A stretch of DNA of 64,000 bases from DATKRB01 sp963794215 (GCA_963794215.1 CAWCCQ010000002.1:682001-746000); one strand, 5' to 3'; counted from the first letter of the stretch, positions 10,090-19,774 are shown. Numbers and translations: made by a program. Notes: a model not told the origin generated them from the sequence alone.

Positions 10090-11273
10090 GCACGCTCACG
10101 GTCTCCGTCGCTGGCGCCGGCATGACCGACCTCTCCCGCCGTGACAGGTCGCCCGCGGCGATGGCCTACGAGGCGGCGCACGAGGCGCTGGCCGATGCGC
10201 AGGTAGACGCCAGGGACCTCTCCCTCGTCATCGCCGCCAATGCCCTTGGCGGTCGACTGTTGAACCAGGGTTGCCTGCGCGGCCAATCGTGGTTCCGGAA
10301 CCTCGGCTTGGGCGATGTCGCAGTGATCAATGTGGACAACTCCTGCGCCGGCGGCTCGTCCGCCCTCCATCTCGGCGTGCGGAGCGCGCTGGCCGAGGAC
10401 CGCCCGGTGCTGGTGATCGGGGTCGAGAAGATGTGGACCGGCGATCGTTTGGCAACCATCGCGGGCATCGAGGACGGATTGCCCGCCGACTACCGCGCCG
10501 AGCTCCACGGGAGCGACCAGGGCAACAACCCGGGAGGGAGCGTGTTGATGGCTCTCAATGACGCCTGGGCCCGCCAGTTCATGCTCGAACGCGGTGGCAC
10601 GCTCGAACAATTCGTGGCCACCGCCGTCAAGGCCAGCGCCCATGCCGCGCGCAACCCCCGAGCCCAGTTCCAGCAGGCGGTGACGACTGAGGATGACCTC
10701 GCCTCGAAGAAAGTCGCGGGCGTCCTCACCCGGCTCATGTGCAGCTCGTTCACCGATGGTGCGGCAGCCGTGGTGCTGGGCGGGCCCGAGGTCCGGGTTC
10801 CGGCGGGAACGCCCCGCATCGTGGGCTCCCTGGCGCGCTCGGGGAATGGCTCGGTTGACTACCACGACCGCCTGAGCCACGTTGCCGAGGACGCGTGGAA
10901 GGCCTTTGGGTTCGGGCCCGACGAGGTCGACGTCGTCGGGCTCCACGACGCCACGTGTCCCGAGGAGCTGTTCTCGCTCGAATCGTTGGGGTTCTTCGAC
11001 CCCGGTGAAGCCGGGCCGTCGACGCTCGCCGGCCAGACGACCATCGGCGGAATAGGACCGATCGTGAATCCGAGCGGCGGCCTGGTGGGTCGCGGTCATC
11101 CGCTTGGAGCCACCGGCATCGCCCAGCTGGTCGAGCTCGCTGACCAGCTCCGCGGGCGAGCGGGCGCTCGGCAGGTACCCGGCGCCCAGATCGGAATCGC
11201 TGTCAACACGGGTGGAGTCATCGCCGGCGACGCCGGGTTCGTCGGTGTCCACGCCGTCCGAGCCGGAGGCTAA
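10086..11273 (+). CDS. Thiolase-family protein, lipid-transfer (SCP-x) type
   Basis: A 395-residue thiolase-fold protein, GTG start overlapping the preceding stop. The nucleophile is in VDNSCAGGSSAL and the catalytic His in GRGHPLGATGIAQ. LHDATCPEELFSLESLGF corresponds to the HD.F...EL helix of SCP2-type thiolases. The C-terminal region reads NTGGVIAGDAG, where degradative thiolases carry the second catalytic Cys (CxG), so this may be a lipid-transfer-type thiolase or aldolase-like partner rather than a classical acetyl-CoA acetyltransferase. Followed without gap by FabH-like KASIII, suggesting chain extension or C-C bond chemistry in one pathway. Confidence 0.85.
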   Translation: MSTLTVSVAGAGMTDLSRRDRSPAAMAYEAAHEALADAQVDARDLSLVIAANALGGRLLNQGCLRGQSWFRNLGLGDVAVINVDNSCAGGSSALHLGVRSALAEDRPVLVIGVEKMWTGDRLATIAGIEDGLPADYRAELHGSDQGNNPGGSVLMALNDAWARQFMLERGGTLEQFVATAVKASAHAARNPRAQFQQAVTTEDDLASKKVAGVLTRLMCSSFTDGAAAVVLGGPEVRVPAGTPRIVGSLARSGNGSVDYHDRLSHVAEDAWKAFGFGPDEVDVVGLHDATCPEELFSLESLGFFDPGEAGPSTLAGQTTIGGIGPIVNPSGGLVGRGHPLGATGIAQLVELADQLRGRAGARQVPGAQIGIAVNTGGVIAGDAGFVGVHAVRAGG

Positions 11274-12212
11274 ATGATGCGGGGCATCACGGTGAAGGGA
11301 TGGGGGGTCGCGGTTCCCGACAAGGTCGTGACCAACGACGACCTCTCAGCCCGTCTGGACACCAGTGACGAGTGGATCGTGGATCGGACCGGCATCAGGG
11401 AACGCCGCATCGGCGGCACGACGTCGGGGCTGTCGATCGAGTCGGGAAAGCGGGCCCTGGCCAGCGCCGGGCTCAGCCCGAGCGATATTGACCTCGTCGT
11501 GCTGGCGACGACGACACCCGACGCCATGGTGCCTGCCACCTCGGCCACGGTGCAGGACGGCCTTGGCATCGTCGGCGGCGCGTTCGATGTGAATGCCGCA
11601 TGCTCGGGCTTCGTGTACGGGTTGGTGGTGGCGTCGGGCCTCGTGGCAGCCGGGTCGGGGCGGGTCCTGCTCGTGGGGACCGACACCTTGAGCCGGATCA
11701 CCGACTGGGAGGATCGCAAGATCGCGGTCCTGGTTGGGGACGGATCGGGCGCGGTCGTCCTCGAGCCGGTGGACGGACCCGGCGACCTGCTCAGCTGGAA
11801 CCTGAACGCGGACGGGTCGTTGCGGAACCTTCTCAAGTGCGACCACGGCGGCTACCTCTCGATGGACGGGCAGGAGATCTTCCGCAAGGCCGTCCGTCTC
11901 GTGGTGGAGTCTGCGGAGCGTGCCCTGGCCGATGCGGGCATGACCGCCGATGACGTCGACCTGCTGGTGCCCCACCAGGCAAACCTCCGGATCATCCAAG
12001 CCGTCTGCCAGCGTCTGGGCATCCCTGAGGAGCGGGCCGCCGTGGTGATCGATCGGTACGGGAACACCTCGTCGGCCTCCATCCCCCTCGCGCTCGACGA
12101 CGCGTTGTGCGCCGGCCGGATACGCCCCGGCGCCCGACTGCTGCTGGCGGGGTTCGGCGGAGGCATGACATGGGCGAGCGCCGTTCTACGCTGGGGGAAT
12201 GAGACGAGCTGA
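11274..12212 (+). CDS. 3-oxoacyl-ACP synthase III (FabH-like)
   Basis: KASIII family, 312 residues, starting ATG 11274 directly after the thiolase stop. Catalytic triad visible: Cys110 in NAACSGF, His in LLVPHQANLRII, Asn in DRYGNTSSASIPLAL. N terminus TSDEWIVDRTGIRERRI and C terminus LLAGFGGGMTWASAVLRW are family hallmarks. It would condense an acyl-CoA with malonyl-ACP to start fatty acid synthesis. Being grouped with a thiolase and a luciferase-like enzyme rather than fabD/acpP/fabF, it may serve a secondary lipid route instead of the main FAS II starter step. Overlaps the next gene by 14 bases. Confidence 0.92.
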   Translation: MMRGITVKGWGVAVPDKVVTNDDLSARLDTSDEWIVDRTGIRERRIGGTTSGLSIESGKRALASAGLSPSDIDLVVLATTTPDAMVPATSATVQDGLGIVGGAFDVNAACSGFVYGLVVASGLVAAGSGRVLLVGTDTLSRITDWEDRKIAVLVGDGSGAVVLEPVDGPGDLLSWNLNADGSLRNLLKCDHGGYLSMDGQEIFRKAVRLVVESAERALADAGMTADDVDLLVPHQANLRIIQAVCQRLGIPEERAAVVIDRYGNTSSASIPLALDDALCAGRIRPGARLLLAGFGGGMTWASAVLRWGNETS

Positions 12213-13141
12213 GGGCGCCGGGGTGCTGGTGGTGCTCGCAGCCGGGCGGGCCCGCCGCTACGGGGGCTGCAAGCCGTTGGCGCCGGTCGGGCCGGACGGC
12301 GAAGCGGTGATCGATCTGCTGGCCAGCGACGCCGTGGCCGCTGGATTCGCCACGATCGTGCTGGTCATCGGTCCCTCCACCGGGCCAGCAATCCGATACC
12401 ACGTCGAGCGGACCTGGCCAACCGAGGTGGACGTCCGCTTCGAGCTCCAAGAGCGGGCCCTCGGAACGGTGGACGCGGTGCTGGCCGGCACACGGCACCT
12501 GGCCAGCAAGCAGGCCATCGGGGTGGCAAATGCGGACGACCTGTACGGCGCGGCCGCCTTGTCGGCGCTGGCCCGGCACCTCGGAGGCACGGCCCCTACC
12601 GACGCGCTGGTCGGCTTCCGTTTGCGCGACGCGATCATCGGCACGTCTGCAGTCACCCGTGGCGTCTGCGAGATCGATGCTGAGGACCACCTGATCTCGA
12701 TCACCGAGCGTCGGAACGTGCACGCGACCGGCGATGGCGGGTTCGCCGCCGACGACGGACTGGCACCCGACGAGCTGGACGGCGACGCCCTCGTCTCGAT
12801 GAACCTCTGGGGCTTCACGCCGGCCATGCGCGAGAACCTCGAGCGGATCATGGCGACGGCCCGGCACGCCTCCGAGGAGTCGGAGGTCCTCCTGCCCGAC
12901 GCGGTCGCCCAACAGCTGGTGGCCAACGGGTCGCATGCCAGCCACCCCGGAGGATCCGGTGATGGCCACCAGTCCGGCGCGGTGTTCAGCGTCCTTCGCG
13001 TGGACGGACGATGCATCGGGGTCACCCACCCCGACGACCTGGCGATCGTGCAAGCCGAGCTGGCCCGCTCGGTGGGTCGGGGCGAACGTCCCGCCCAGAT
13101 TCTGGTCGGCGCTCGCGCCAGGCGAGCGCCGCTCGCCATGA
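12199..13141 (+). CDS. Nucleotidyltransferase (NTP-transferase fold)
   Basis: GT-A fold nucleotidyltransferase. N terminus VLVVLAAGRARRYGGCKPLAPVG holds the LAAG...R....KPL..V nucleotide-binding motif; GVANADDLYG gives the metal-binding Asp region; LVSMNLWGFTPAM and VTHPDDLAIVQAEL follow as in sugar-1-phosphate nucleotidyltransferases and MobA-like proteins. The frame as printed runs on into a CDF transporter (624 residues in all). However, skipping one base in the CCC at 13090-13092 gives GERPPRFW and then a TGA that overlaps the CDF ATG, and GE.P.R.W is the usual end of this family. I therefore annotate two genes with an indel near 13090. Substrate unknown. Confidence 0.7.
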
Positions 13142-14073
13142 CCCGCTCGTCGCGGTTGGTGCTCGCGCTGGGCATCAATGCAGCACTGGTCGTGGCCCAG
13201 GTCGGGGCCGGCCTCGTGGCCCACTCGAGCGGTCTGCTCGCCGACGCCGCGCACAACCTGACCGACGTGGCAGCTGTCGGCCTCTCCCTCGTGGCGATCC
13301 GTTGGGCGCTGCGTCCCCGCAGCGACACCCGTTCGTTCGGTAACCACCGTGGAACCATCCTGGCCGCTCTGGTCAACTCGGCCGGTCTCGCACTCGTGAC
13401 CGGGGCGATCGTCGTCTCGAGCATCATGCGCCTGTTGCATCCTGTCGGGGTAGATGGACCCGTCGTCGTGGCGGTCGCAGGGGTCGCTCTTGTGGTCAAC
13501 CTCGTGGCGGTGCTGGTCCTAAGCCCCGAGCACCGCGATCTGAACGTACGCACCGTTGCGACCCATATGACCTCCGACGTGCTGGCGGCGGCCTGCGTGC
13601 TCGGTGCCGGTTTGGCTGTCACCGTGGGTGGGAGCGCCTGGAACCGCGCCGACCCGGTGGCCTCCTTGCTCGTGGCCCTGCTCATCGTGCGCGAAGCACT
13701 CCACCTCACCAAGCAGAGCGTCGACGTGCTGCTCGAGTCCACCCCTCGTGATGTCGACCTGGCAGCATTGCGGGCCGCCGTCACCAACGTGCCCGGTGTG
13801 GCAGAAGTGCACGACCTGCACGTCTGGAGCATCTCGAGCGAGTTCCGCGCCCTGTCGGCCCATCTGGTCCTCACTGGTCAACCCAGCCTCGAGGAAGCCC
13901 AGGCGGTGACCGGCAAGGTCCGTGACGAAGTCGTCGGCCCGTTCGGGATCGCCCACACCACCTTCGAGCTCGAGTCCGAGCGGTGCGCGGACGACCAGGA
14001 CGACCCGTGCGGTCTGGACGAGGTCGCTCCGGCGGGCCGCGCAATTCCCGTCGGGGCCGATCCGCACCACTGA
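13138..14073 (+). CDS. Cation diffusion facilitator metal exporter
   Basis: CDF family, 311 residues from ATG 13138. Six hydrophobic helices are visible; the transport site is formed by HSSGLLADAAHNLTDVAAVG (helix 2, HxxxD type) and ATHMTSDVLAAACVLGAG (helix 5, HMxSD), both typical of zinc-type carriers. The cytoplasmic C-terminal ferredoxin-like domain reads VPGVAEVHDLHVWSIS, with the conserved V.DLHVW. It would export Zn2+ or a similar divalent ion in exchange for protons. The ATG overlaps the likely stop of the nucleotidyltransferase (ATGA). The reading frame is continuous with that gene in this sequence, see findings. Confidence 0.88.
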   Translation: MTRSSRLVLALGINAALVVAQVGAGLVAHSSGLLADAAHNLTDVAAVGLSLVAIRWALRPRSDTRSFGNHRGTILAALVNSAGLALVTGAIVVSSIMRLLHPVGVDGPVVVAVAGVALVVNLVAVLVLSPEHRDLNVRTVATHMTSDVLAAACVLGAGLAVTVGGSAWNRADPVASLLVALLIVREALHLTKQSVDVLLESTPRDVDLAALRAAVTNVPGVAEVHDLHVWSISSEFRALSAHLVLTGQPSLEEAQAVTGKVRDEVVGPFGIAHTTFELESERCADDQDDPCGLDEVAPAGRAIPVGADPHH

Positions 14074-14552
14074 GTGGTTGTGCCCAGCCCGGCCCACCGC
14101 ATCGAGCCGCCGACGCGGCGAAACCCCGAGTAACCGGTCGGCCGAAACCTTCCCGCTCCTCGGGGTGACGCCAACGGCTCCTCGCTGCCGCCTGCGATCG
14201 GGGCCGTGTCGGACAACCCCGACCCGGAGCCCAGATCGGTGATCTCCAGGGAAGTCACCGAACCGTTGCACGAGTCGCCTTGCCCGGGATCCGACCCACC
14301 GCGTCAGGCGACGCTTTGCAGCGCCCCTGCCGTTCCTCGGTTCAGCCTTTCGGCCTCCCCTCGGTCCATACCTCGACTGTGCCTTTCGGCCCTGCCTCAG
14401 TGCTACGGCGGTCCGTTTCCCGTTCCGAGGACAGAATGCGCCACCGTTGCAGCGGGGTCAATACGCCTCCGGGAAATCCAGATGTTCTCCCCACAAAACT
14501 GGCCGTCGTCCCCAACACCCGCCCCACCGTCCCCAGCGAATCCCCAAGGGCG
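14074..14552. other. Non-coding gap, no feature recognised
   Basis: Nearly 480 bases between the CDF gene and a convergent membrane protein gene. Open frames exist on both strands but their translations are low-complexity, Pro/Arg/Ser-rich and look like chance. No tRNA fold, strong terminator or repeat was seen. Confidence 0.4.
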
Positions 14553-15633
14553 TTATCGGCGCGGGTGGGCCCACGAGGGCGGCCGGTGCCGACGAACCGC
14601 TTTGCGGCCCCGGGCACGGTATTGGTAACGGGCACGTTCTGCCTGACGACTTGCCCGTCGCTCCCTGCGGCGGCGCACCACCTGGGGCGTCACGTACACG
14701 AGCACGGCCACGAACAGCACGCATGCCACGTAGATCGCCGACGCGGCGAACGGCCGCGTCGTGACGGTCATCGTGAATCCCGGTTCGACCCGCTCGAGCA
14801 GCGAGCCTTCGGCTTGGGCGATCGACTGGGCGTCGCGCTCGATCGAGCCCCGGGGTCCCCCCTTGGACCAGTTCGCTCACGACGGATCGGCCCACGCGAA
14901 ATACGACGGCGTAGCCGTGACCAGCGACTGAGGTGCTCGAGGCTGCCTCGGTGTACGCAGAACCCAACGCCCCGGGCACACCGGGGACGGTGAACCGATT
15001 GGTGAAGGTGAGGTGCTCGGATGAGTACGAGGACGGACCGAGGTCGGCCGCTGCCGCCTCCGCTTGGGTGCTGCGCGCCGCTGTCGTGTCCGGCAGCAGG
15101 TTGACCAGCAGTGTGAGCGCGTTATGGCTCGCCGGGGACCCCTCCCACAGCCGGGCGACGCCGCCGGTCTCGTCCGGGTCGCTCTTGGCAGACTTCTTGA
15201 CCGTCGCGTAGCTGCTCGAGGACCCCGGTACCAACTGGAACTGCTTGGCCTTGGGGTCGAGGCCAGCGACACCTGGGTGGACGATGAGCAGCGTCGACAA
15301 CCTGCTCGTCTCGAGCTGGGTCCGCTTCACGAACAGCACGTAGCCCACGGCCCCCACCACCAGGACGAGCAGCGCCAAGGCGAGGCGGACCGGACCGATT
15401 CGAGCTGAAAGCGGTCGGTCAGTGCTTCCCGTCGCTCTACGATCTTCGCTCCCGACCCGATCTGCTTGCAGCGCCACCGGTGCATAGTAGGCAGGGGAAG
15501 TTGCGCTCCAGAGGGCAGCGGCCCGCTGGACAGACGTCGCAGGGCCCCGCGGTGCATCGCCACCGACCCGCTCGACCACCTCGCCAGGGAGGACCTGGGA
15601 CGAGGAGGCACCGGGGCAAGCAACGCGGACCAC
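14553..15633 (-). CDS. Membrane protein with extracellular domain (frameshifted)
   Basis: Unrecognised membrane protein. A hydrophobic segment (VRLALALLVLVVGAVGYVLFV) is followed by a soluble, probably outer part (TLLIVHPGVAGLDPKAKQF, HLTFTNRFTVPGVPGALGSAY, GYAVVFRVGRSVVSELVQ), then a second membrane helix (ASAIYVACVLFVAVLVYVTPQVV) and a basic tail. The two halves are in different frames; the switch falls in the C-run at 14857-14862, and the joined sequence runs VSELVQGG..GSIERDAQSIAQAEGS. Start is uncertain: the frame is open to GTG 15633 but the first 80 residues look unlike protein, so a start nearer 15477 or later is likely. No function assigned. Confidence 0.6.
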
Positions 15634-15849
15634 CGGGCCACCCGGTGAGGAGCTGGTGAGAGCGCTCTAGATCGGTGCAGGCCGCCCTCGCAGGTCGCCG
15701 GATCGACCAGCGCGAATCAGGGCCACCTCAGCGCGGTGTTCTGCGCGAATTGGCGGCGTTCACCGCCGGACGGCCGCTCCAACACGAGATTCCCTGAGCG
15801 GCTTCCCGAGATTGAGCTCTACCGCTGGGCCCGGCTCCCCAAGAAGGGT

Positions 15850-16281
15850 TCAGCGGGCGTTGATGTAGTCGAACAGCTCGTTGCGGTCCTTCACGAGCTC
15901 GGTGATCCGGCACTTCACCACGTCCCCGATGCTCACGATGCCGCACAGCCTCCCGTCCTCGACCACCGGAACATGGCGGATGCGCCGCTCGGTCATCGTG
16001 CCCATGAGCGAGTCGGTGTCGTCGGTCGGGGAGCAGGTGTGCACGAAGGCCGACATGATGGAGGTGACCGAAGCCTCCATCAGTGCAGCGCCGAGCGCCG
16101 CCAGCCCTCGTACGACATCACGCTCCGACACGATCCCTTCGATGCGGCGGCCGTCGGGCGACACCACGAGGGCACCGACGCCGTGACGCCTGAGCTCGTC
16201 GACCGCTTCGGCCACGGAGATGGAACCGTCGACGGTCGCGACGAACGAGCCCTTTTCCGACAAGAGGTTGGCAATGCGCAT
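15850..16281 (-). CDS. CBS-domain protein
   Basis: A 143-residue protein made of two CBS motifs: first HGVGALVVSPDGRRIEGIVSERDVVRGL, second RRIRHVPVVEDGRLCGIVSIGDVVKC, each with the G.V...D.V ending. Stand-alone CBS pairs bind adenosyl ligands (AMP, ATP, SAM) or NAD and act as sensors or regulate a partner. The C terminus KDRNELFDYINAR is frequent in this class. No partner gene adjoins it; the neighbour downstream is the frameshifted membrane protein. Start ATG 16281. Confidence 0.88.
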   Translation of the reverse strand: MRIANLLSEKGSFVATVDGSISVAEAVDELRRHGVGALVVSPDGRRIEGIVSERDVVRGLAALGAALMEASVTSIMSAFVHTCSPTDDTDSLMGTMTERRIRHVPVVEDGRLCGIVSIGDVVKCRITELVKDRNELFDYINAR

Positions 16282-16464
16282 GGCGCTCCCCCTCGTGCTC
16301 CTGGACGGGCCCAGTCTACGAACGCTCCCGCACCGGATTTAGTGGCGCCCATCGTCTCGTGCACGACCGCCACGCGCAGCGCGCGGCCCGATGCTCGGTC
16401 AGATCGATCCCCTCGTTTTGCTTCCCTAGGCTCGAATGCGGCCAGAGGCGACGACGTGACGCGC

Positions 16465-16986
16465 TCAGTCCGAAATCCGGCGCAGCTCGGTCCGGTAGCG
16501 CGTGGCGTTCTGCACGTAGAGCTCCGCCCCGGCCGTGATGCCGGCGGCCGACGAGGCTCCCAGCTTGATCGTGGCAGGCACACCGATGGCCAGCGCGCCC
16601 GCTGGCACCTCGGTGCCGTTGGTGACGACCGCGCTGGCACCGACCGTGGCCCCTGTCCGCACGATGGCCCGATGGAGGACGACGCTGTTGGATCCGACCA
16701 GACACGAGTCTTCGATCTCACAACCCTCGAGATGAACCAAATGCCCGACCACGCATCCCGCGCCGACCACGGTGGCCAGCTCCGCGGTGGCATGGATGAC
16801 GGTCCCGTCCTGAATCGACGTCCGGGTGCCGACGATGATCGTCCCGTAGTCGCCCCGCAGCACCGCTCCGGGCCACACCGACGCGTGGGGACCGAGCCGC
16901 ACGTCGCCGATGATCGTGGCCTCGGGATGGACGAACGCGTCCTCGTCGATGGCCGGTACGCGACCGCCCAATGCATAGATCGGCAT
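16465..16986 (-). CDS. Gamma-carbonic anhydrase-like hexapeptide protein
   Basis: A 173-residue left-handed beta-helix protein with repeats such as ATIIGDVRLGPHASVWPGAVLRGD. The three metal-ligand His are in place: VIHAT, VVGH and LVHLEGCEI, matching the VIH...IGH..VLHGC pattern of the YrdA/CaiE branch of gamma-carbonic anhydrases. It also has RGDYGTIIVGTRTSIQDG, standard for this group. Likely a trimeric zinc or iron enzyme, hydrating CO2 or acting on an acyl-CoA-like substrate; many members have no measured CA activity. Single gene, start ATG 16986. Confidence 0.88.
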   Translation of the reverse strand: MPIYALGGRVPAIDEDAFVHPEATIIGDVRLGPHASVWPGAVLRGDYGTIIVGTRTSIQDGTVIHATAELATVVGAGCVVGHLVHLEGCEIEDSCLVGSNSVVLHRAIVRTGATVGASAVVTNGTEVPAGALAIGVPATIKLGASSAAGITAGAELYVQNATRYRTELRRISD

Positions 16987-17133
16987 CGCGTCATGTTAGA
17001 GGAGGCGCAGATCCGCCAACACGGTGGCCCCATTCGCGCCGTACCACCTTGCGGCAACCTGGTGGCAACCGAGCCTGACCCCTGCGTCGATAGTGTGCCG
17101 TCACGCGCTGCGCCCAAGCAGAGGGAAGCCACA

Positions 17134-18621
17134 ATGATGGGTCTAGAGGACTTGCAAGCAACTGAGGCGGCCTGGAACCAGTCGCGCGCCAGAACCCTCA
17201 AGTTGACCTCGCGCGTTGGGGCGATAGGAGCAGTGGCGATCACGGCGCTCAGTGCCCCGGCCGTCTGGCTGTCCGACAAGATCTATTCGGGGGGCGCCCA
17301 CGTCGCGGTGACCTCCGCGCTCATGGGCATCCTCATGGTGCCTTTGATGTTGCTGGTGGTGCACGAACGCAAGAAGCAGCTCATCACCACCGACGAGTTG
17401 ATGCAGCGGCTGGCCCATGAGCTTCACCAGGCCACCGAGACCGCCCAAACCCATGCCCAGCGGCGCGAGAACCAAGTTCGACGTCAGGAATTCGAGACCC
17501 GCCTGGCCAGTGCACTCGAGATGGCCGAGGGCGAGCCCGAAGTCGTCGAGGTAGTCGAACGTGCGCTGAGTCGCACCCTGCCCGAGTCGCCGGTGGAGGT
17601 TCTTCTGGCGGACAACAGTCATGCCCACGTCACGAGGATGGCGTTCGCCTCGCCTACCGGAGAACCGCCGCGTTGCAGCGTGGATTCACCCGATCGCTGT
17701 CCGGCGGCGCGCCGGGCACAAGTGCAGCGCTTCGCGGACAGCGAAGATCTCGACGCCTGCCCCAAGCTGCGCGGGCGCGAGCAGGGACCTTGCTCTGCCG
17801 TGTGCGTTCCCGTGTCAATCATGGGTCGAACTGTTGGCGTCATTCACACCACCGGACAACCGCACGCGGTGTTCGAGGAGGAAGCGGTCGCGGAGTTGGC
17901 AACCCTGGCGAACCTCGCCGGCGCTCGTATCGGCCTCCTGCGGATGATGGCTGAGTCACAGTTGCAGGCGGCGACCGACAGCCTGACCGGCTTGCTCAAC
18001 CGACGCGCCCTCGAGAGCGAGATTCGCAAGCTTCGCGACACGGGTGCGGCGTTCACCGTCGCCATGGGTGATCTCGACCACTTCAAAGAATTGAACGACG
18101 TCTACGGTCACGACACCGGAGACCGTGCGTTGCGGCTCTTCGCGCAGACCCTCCGATCGTCGCTACGGCGACAGGACGTGGTGTGCCGGCACGGTGGGGA
18201 GGAGTTCGTGGTCGTGCTCCCCCATTGCGATCCCGAACAGGCGCGTCAAGCCCTCGAAGGAGTGCGGACCCGGCTCGGAGCGGCGATCGCCACCGCGGGT
18301 GCGCCGCACTTCACCGTCAGCTTCGGCGTCGTGAGCGCGACGTCGGTCGACCAGTTGCCCGACATCCTCGCCAGAGCCGACGGGGCGCTGTTCCAGGCAA
18401 AGCATGAGGGGCGTGACCGGATCGTCGTCCACGACGACGCCGCGTGGGACCTGGGTCACGCTGCGAACTCCGAGGACCCAGTCCTCCTCGAAGCGGTGAA
18501 CGGCTCGTCCGGCGCGCCGATCGGCCACGAGGCCTCGCTGCCGGTCGCTGGCGAGACACCGATCGCCCGCACCGGCGAGATACCACACCGCGACGCCCCG
18601 GTCGCGCAAGGCGTCGCCTGA
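17134..18621 (+). CDS. GAF-GGDEF diguanylate cyclase, membrane-attached
   Basis: Makes cyclic di-GMP from GTP. The ATG at 17134 follows GAGGGAAG; the frame is open much further upstream but that part covers other genes antisense and is not coding. Order: two N-terminal membrane helices (VGAIGAVAITALSAPAVWL, AVTSALMGILMVPLMLLVV), a coiled linker, a GAF-like domain (about residues 125-275), a GGDEF domain beginning ATDSLTGLLNRRALE with the active site RHGGEEF, and a C-terminal tail. The GAF part carries five Cys (181, 189, 209, 220, 224), a possible metal, haem or redox site. No RxxD I-site is obvious before GGEEF. Stands alone; output is c-di-GMP signalling. Confidence 0.92.
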   Translation: MMGLEDLQATEAAWNQSRARTLKLTSRVGAIGAVAITALSAPAVWLSDKIYSGGAHVAVTSALMGILMVPLMLLVVHERKKQLITTDELMQRLAHELHQATETAQTHAQRRENQVRRQEFETRLASALEMAEGEPEVVEVVERALSRTLPESPVEVLLADNSHAHVTRMAFASPTGEPPRCSVDSPDRCPAARRAQVQRFADSEDLDACPKLRGREQGPCSAVCVPVSIMGRTVGVIHTTGQPHAVFEEEAVAELATLANLAGARIGLLRMMAESQLQAATDSLTGLLNRRALESEIRKLRDTGAAFTVAMGDLDHFKELNDVYGHDTGDRALRLFAQTLRSSLRRQDVVCRHGGEEFVVVLPHCDPEQARQALEGVRTRLGAAIATAGAPHFTVSFGVVSATSVDQLPDILARADGALFQAKHEGRDRIVVHDDAAWDLGHAANSEDPVLLEAVNGSSGAPIGHEASLPVAGETPIARTGEIPHRDAPVAQGVA

Positions 18622-18742
18622 GCACACCGTGGGCGGGCAGATGCTCTGGCGGACCGGGGTGGGGCTGGCGGACACGCCACGCCGGTCGGAGGAGGACGCA
18701 AGGGGGGGCCAGCTCTAGATGACCCTCGGCTAAGGTCCGCGC

Positions 18743-19774
18743 ATGGATCTCCGAAACCTCGGCCGGACAGGCGTCCGGGTCAGCCCTCTGTGCCTTGGGG
18801 CGATGATGTTCGGGTCGTGGGGAAACACCGACCGCGACGACTGTGTCCGCATCGTTCATCGTGCGCTGGACTCGGGCATCAACTTCATCGACACGGCCGA
18901 CGTGTACTCCGCTGGCGAGTCGGAGGAGATCGTGGGCCAAGCACTCAAGGGCCGAAGGGACGAGGTGGTGTTGGCCACCAAGGTCCACGGCTCGATGGGC
19001 AAGGACCCCAACGCCTTTGGGAACTCCCGACGATGGATCATCACCGAGTGCGAGAACAGTCTCCGACGACTGGGTACCGACTGGATCGATCTTTACCAGA
19101 TCCACCGCCCAGAGCCCGATACCGACATCGACGAGACCCTGGGGGCGCTGACCGACCTGATGCGCCAGGGCAAGGTCCGCTACCTGGGGAGCTCGACGTT
19201 CCCACCGTCGCAGATCGTCCAGGCCCAATGGGTGGCCGAACGCCGGGTTCGCGAACGCTTCGTCTGCGAGCAACCCCCTTATTCGATCCTCGTGCGCGGG
19301 ATCGAGAGCGAAGTGCTGCCGGTCTGCGAGCAGTACGGCATGGGAGTCATTCCGTGGAGCCCACTCGCCGGGGGTTGGCTGTCCGGCCGGTTCCGCGCCG
19401 GTCAAGAGCTGCCACAGAGCGGGCGGGCTGCTCGCATTCCGCAGCGCTACGACATGGCATTGGCCGGAAACCAGCAGAAGCTCGAAGCGGCCGAAAAGTT
19501 GTTCCAACTGGCCGAGGGGGCGGGCCTGTCACTGGTCCACCTCGCCGTGGCATTCGTCCTCCACCACCCGGCGGTCTCGGCGGCGATCATCGGGCCGCGA
19601 ACGATGGACCAGCTCGAAACCCAGATCGGGGCGGCCGACGTGAAGCTCAGCCCCGAGATGCTCGACGCCATCGACGCCATCGTTCCCCCCGGGACCAACC
19701 TCAACCCGACCGACGCCGGCTGGCAACCACCGGCCTTGGTCGACCCGTCACTGCGCCGCCTGCCGATCGGCTAG
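18743..19774 (+). CDS. Aldo/keto reductase
   Basis: NADPH-dependent (beta/alpha)8 reductase, 343 residues, start ATG 18743. Catalytic tetrad is readable: Asp and Tyr in FIDTADVYSAGESEE, Lys in VVLATKVHG, His in DLYQIHRPEPDTD. Motif RRLGTDWIDLYQIH is typical of the AKR family near YghZ/YajO (AKR12-14), as is VIPWSPLAGGWLSGRF. Reduces aldehydes or ketones of unknown identity. No operon partners. Confidence 0.92.
   Translation: MDLRNLGRTGVRVSPLCLGAMMFGSWGNTDRDDCVRIVHRALDSGINFIDTADVYSAGESEEIVGQALKGRRDEVVLATKVHGSMGKDPNAFGNSRRWIITECENSLRRLGTDWIDLYQIHRPEPDTDIDETLGALTDLMRQGKVRYLGSSTFPPSQIVQAQWVAERRVRERFVCEQPPYSILVRGIESEVLPVCEQYGMGVIPWSPLAGGWLSGRFRAGQELPQSGRAARIPQRYDMALAGNQQKLEAAEKLFQLAEGAGLSLVHLAVAFVLHHPAVSAAIIGPRTMDQLETQIGAADVKLSPEMLDAIDAIVPPGTNLNPTDAGWQPPALVDPSLRRLPIG

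Noticed and set aside
15736..17133. Long 5' extension of the GGDEF reading frame (would make a 961-residue protein)
   Set aside because: It is antisense to the CBS and gamma-carbonic anhydrase genes, is low-complexity, and a good ribosome site precedes ATG 17134.
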